NCBI GenBank assembly: GCA_903813345.2
Contig: CAIIXF020000009.1
Coordinates: 29,426,740 to 29,490,739 of the forward strand
Length of the DNA stretch: 64,000 nucleotides
Reading direction: 5' to 3'
From: Owenia fusiformis
Taxonomy: Eukaryota > Annelida > Polychaeta > Sabellida > Oweniidae
Shown: positions 60,461 to 64,000 of the stretch, piece after piece
Layout of the letters: the number at the start of each line of letters is the position of its first letter
Position numbering within the stretch: position 1 is the first letter of the stretch
Notes under the pieces: model-generated
What the model saw: only the letters and a program-made list of their open reading frames with translations
The model's database searches: none
Told to the model about the DNA's origin: nothing
Translations under genes and position numbers: made by a program

Positions 60461-61985
60461 CATATTATTACTCCCCTTCCGTTCACACCCCTCCCTCCCC
60501 TCCCCTCCGTTCAATTTTAATAATAATTTTCAATAATTTTTATATAATGTATGGTAACATTTTTACAAAACCAAAGACGACAATAGTTTTGTGATAATAA
60601 CTTTACCTACAAGTATTTATTACAGGTCATGTAGACCCCTGTTGCTTGATCTATAGCAAAAACATTGGCATTTGCACATTGGCAATGCTGTGCCTTTTTA
60701 ATAGATCTTTTATCTTAGAAGTCCATCAGTTCAACAATGATTGTCTTTATAGGTATATAAAGCCCCCCCCCCTATAAAGTCAGCTTATTATCAAAGGAAC
60801 TGTTTATTAATAACTTGATAAGGTCTCCACTTATATATTATATATTCTTTTTACTTTTATTGATAATATACATTATATGCATACATGTTAGCTTGTACAT
60901 GTACTTGGTAAGACATATTTTGTTGGGCCATAAACTTAAACCAGTGTTCTAGAAAATAGGAACTGTATATGTATGCATTTGGTTTGATTCATTCCCTAGC
61001 AGTAGAGGTGCAGTTATTTTGACTAGAGTTTATCAAATAAAGCATTATATTTTCAAAATTTAAATCAAAAGGCTATTTTTATCTTTAATTAGAGTACTAA
61101 TTATGTACAACATCTTTTTGGATAATCTATAGCTTGTATTGTTTATTAAACATGACTTTTGAAAGGCTTATTTCCAGGAAGGACTGAATCTGACCTTTGG
61201 CTTTAGATCAACCATTAACTCTCTGTGTTGGCATTTTGAAATGTAATACTTCTACTATGTGAGTCATCAAATACTAAGCAAGTTAGAGCATTTGGAGGGT
61301 TAACCATAGTTTACCATTGAAATATGACATTAATTTATTGCTTTTATGTTTTATCTACATTTCACCTCTTTTTATTATGCCCTCTTGTTAATTCTTACAT
61401 TAACCAATATTTCTTTTACATTAGTAGAAGGTTGATTTTGAAAATTAATGATGGTCCATAGATAAGCAATTTGGTGAATTTATACCCAAAAGTAGAAAGA
61501 CCCCCTTCACCTCTAGGAAAATTACCTATAGCTTCTATAGTGTTCTGTTCTCCATAAGATGTTTTAGTCAAATGCAAATTTTATCTCACTGTCTTTTCTC
61601 CTGATTCCAGAGTGTACTGAATAGAGTGAATAGCACTGAAATACCCCTAGAGCATTTAAAGTAACCTCTGAATAATGGCTATAGCTAGACAATTTTACTT
61701 TTTAAAACAAATATCCATATCTTATAATTGCATCATTAACAACTGGTTGGAAGTTTAATTTAAATTACTTTGATTTGTATAGAATATTTCTCATTAAACC
61801 AGGACTTATTCATTGTAGAACCTAAATGGCTAGTGGCTACATGTATAGTTTTTGTATACACTTTAAAAATGTTTACTGATTCTGAGTTTCCATGTAAACC
61901 TAAGTCCTGTATCTGTATGTACAACTCTGTTTATCCCTTATAGCAGTATACAATGTATAGCTTTAATACCAATTATAAGCTGAGA
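60461..61985. other. Non-satellite spacer between satellite blocks
   Basis: About 1.5 kb with no monomer, no gene and no terminal-repeat element recognised. A C-tract (GCCCCCCCCCCTATAAAG) lies at about 60757-60780. Confidence 0.5.
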
Positions 61986-64000
61986 AGTGCAATATAATTC
62001 TCAATGTGTTCAAATTCATATCATTCTAGATTACAGTTGGGATATTGAGCATTTTAATATTTTCAGATATGCTACATCATGCCTACAGTAGCAGAAACAG
62101 TGGTTGTTTGAATATAATTCTCATTGTTCAATTTCATATTCAGGATACCAGTTACGATGCTAATCTAAAATTGAGAATATTTATATTTTCAGATGTACTA
62201 CATCATGCCTACAGTAGATCTACCATTGTTTCTACTGTAGCAGAAACAGTGGTAGTTTGAATATAATTCTCATGTTCAATTTCATATTCTAGATATCAGT
62301 TATGATGCTATAATCTAAAATTGAGAATATTTATATTTTCAGATATACTACAACATGCCTACAGTAGATCTACCATTGTTTCTACTGTAGCAGAAACAGT
62401 GGTAGTTTGAATATAATTCTCATTGTTCAAATTCATATTCTAGATATCAGTTATGATGCTATAATCTAAAATTGAGAATATTTATATTTTCAGATGTACT
62501 ACATCATCCCTACGGTAGATCTACCATTGTTTCTACTGTAGCAGAAACAGTGGTAGTTTGAATATAATTCTCATGTTCAATTTCATATTCTAGATATCAG
62601 TTATGATGCTATAATCTAAAATTGAGAATATTTATATTTTCAGATATACTACAACATGCCTACAGTAGATCTACCATTGTTTCTACTGTAGCAGAAACAG
62701 TGGTAGTTTGAATATAATTCTCATTGTTCAAATTCATATTCTAGATATCAGTTATGATGCTATAATCTAAAATTGAGAATATTTATATTTTCAGATGTAC
62801 TACATCATCCCTACGGTAGATCTACCATTGTTTCTACTGTAGCAGAAACAGTGGTAGTTTGAATATAATTCTCATTGTTCTATTTCATATTCTAGATATC
62901 AGTAATATGATTATAATTTAAAATTGAGAATTTTTATATTTTCAGATGTACTACATCATGCCTATAGTAAATCTACCATTGTTTCTACTGTAGCAGAAAC
63001 AGTGGTAGTTTGAATATAATTCTCATTGTTCAATTTCATATTCTAGATATCAGTTATGATGCTAATCTAAAATTGAGAATATTTATATTTTCAGATGTAC
63101 TACATCATGCCTACAGTAGATCTACCATTGTTTCTACAGTAGCAGAAACAATGGTAGTTTGAATATAATTTCTCATTGTTCAATAGACTAGATGCGAATA
63201 GAAAAATTCTTGATTTACGTCTTTAAATATTCAAAATACAGACAAATATTTGAAATCGACATGTAAAAGTACATCTAGAAATATGGTTTCGAAAATTGTT
63301 TATCAACTTTGAAAATTAATTTTTTTTTGAAAATGTGACTTCTTGTTCGGGTTGTTCCTCATAGACCCCATGTTACAAAATCACAAAAAGTGAAATATCT
63401 TTTCTTGTATTGGACAGATAACATTTTCTTTTACTGGACATATTTTAATTTGTACAACTATTAGATACATAAGAGTTATATAAAAATTGAACCACTGAAA
63501 CAGACGTAATTTAAGTTAAAGGGAACTTTCTACTATACCCGCCATGTTATCTGACCCGAACGAGCCACCTGGTGGCGAAAGTGGTAACTACCTACTCGCA
63601 TCTGCGTTATTTCATATTCTAGATATCAGTTAATGATTATAATTTAAAATTGAGAATTTTTATATTTTCAGATGTACTACATCATGCCTACAGTAGATCT
63701 AGACTACCATTGTTTCTAGTGTAGCAGAAACAGTAGTAGTTTGAATATAATTCTCATTGTTCAAATTCATATTCTAGATATCAGTTATGATGCTAATCTA
63801 AAATTGAGAATTTTTATATTTTCAGATGTACTACATCATGCCTACAGTAGATCTACCATTGTTTCTACTGTAGCAGAAACAGTGGTAGTTTGAATATAAT
63901 TCTTATTGTTCAATTTCATATTCTAGATATCAGTTATGATGATAATCTAAAATTGAGAATTTTTATATTTTCATATATACTACAACATGCCTACAGTAGA
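61986..64000 (+). repeat. Satellite array block 2 (about 11 monomers), open at the window end
   Basis: Same ~149-bp monomer as block 1, with landmarks near 62217, 62367, 62516, 62667, 62816, 62968, 63118, 63697, 63849 and 64000. The first monomer (about 62010-62110) has an internal deletion between two short repeats. A two-monomer unit is duplicated at about 62280-62880, and an R4 MITE interrupts the array at 63190-63603. Confidence 0.96.
63190..63603 (+). mobile_element. MITE family R4, copy 4, complete, inserted in the satellite
   Basis: The ends are AGATGCGAATAG and CTACTCGCATCT, an inverted pair with one mismatch. Satellite sequence resumes on the right where it stopped on the left (GTTCAAT / ATTTCATATTC), apart from a few extra bases at each junction. 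Its 414 bp are the longest copy of the family here. Confidence 0.88.

Overview
The window is nuclear DNA of an invertebrate animal. It is AT-rich, its genes have many short exons with canonical GT/AG introns, and much of the rest is MITEs, foldback repeats, mariner-type transposons, LINE remnants and satellite DNA. The gene families and the repeat style (palindromic MITEs, foldbacks, a ~150-bp satellite) suit a lophotrochozoan, most likely a mollusc and perhaps a bivalve. That assignment is inference; no species marker is present.

Four protein-coding genes could be reconstructed by joining exons in phase. (1) 3336-16096 (+): the last 13 exons of the nucleoporin NUP85; the N-terminal ~160 residues lie upstream of the window. 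(2) 20239-22080 (-): a complete 3-exon gene for a 144-aa GPI-anchored Ly6/uPAR three-finger protein with 10 cysteines. (3) 28257-40011 (+): a complete 28-exon gene for a ~1388-aa secreted astacin-type metalloprotease with an unusual C-terminal chain: EGF-like, CUB, kringle, ShKT, sushi, two C-type lectin domains, ShKT, a farnesoic-acid-methyltransferase-like domain, sushi and an unassigned C-terminal domain. (4) 48103-55877 (+): a complete 6-exon ENKD1 (enkurin-domain protein 1) gene of 328 aa, a ciliary/microtubule protein. Two weak single-exon candidates are listed at 26347-26558 and 45222-45297 (both -).

Layout: 1-3300 repeats, including a 2.5-kb element with terminal inverted repeats; 3336-17183 NUP85, whose 7.4-kb intron 8118-15479 holds a ~6-kb long-inverted-repeat element, a LINE tail and a zinc-finger remnant; 17230-20238 repeats and a near-perfect hairpin; 20239-22080 the Ly6 gene; 22100-28256 MITEs and empty sequence; 28257-40020 the astacin gene; 40021-48100 repeats (CACTA-like element, LINE tail, MITEs); 48103-56470 ENKD1 with two mariner-type elements in its introns; 56700-64000 a ~149-bp satellite of about 32 monomers that runs off the window.

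The four genes have unrelated jobs (nuclear pore, cell-surface signalling, extracellular proteolysis or innate recognition, cilium), so there is no operon-like logic. The item most likely to be new is the astacin mosaic, whose domain borders almost all fall at phase-1 introns, the classical signature of exon shuffling. All coordinates come from manual reading; splice sites were chosen by consensus and reading-frame continuity, not by transcript evidence.
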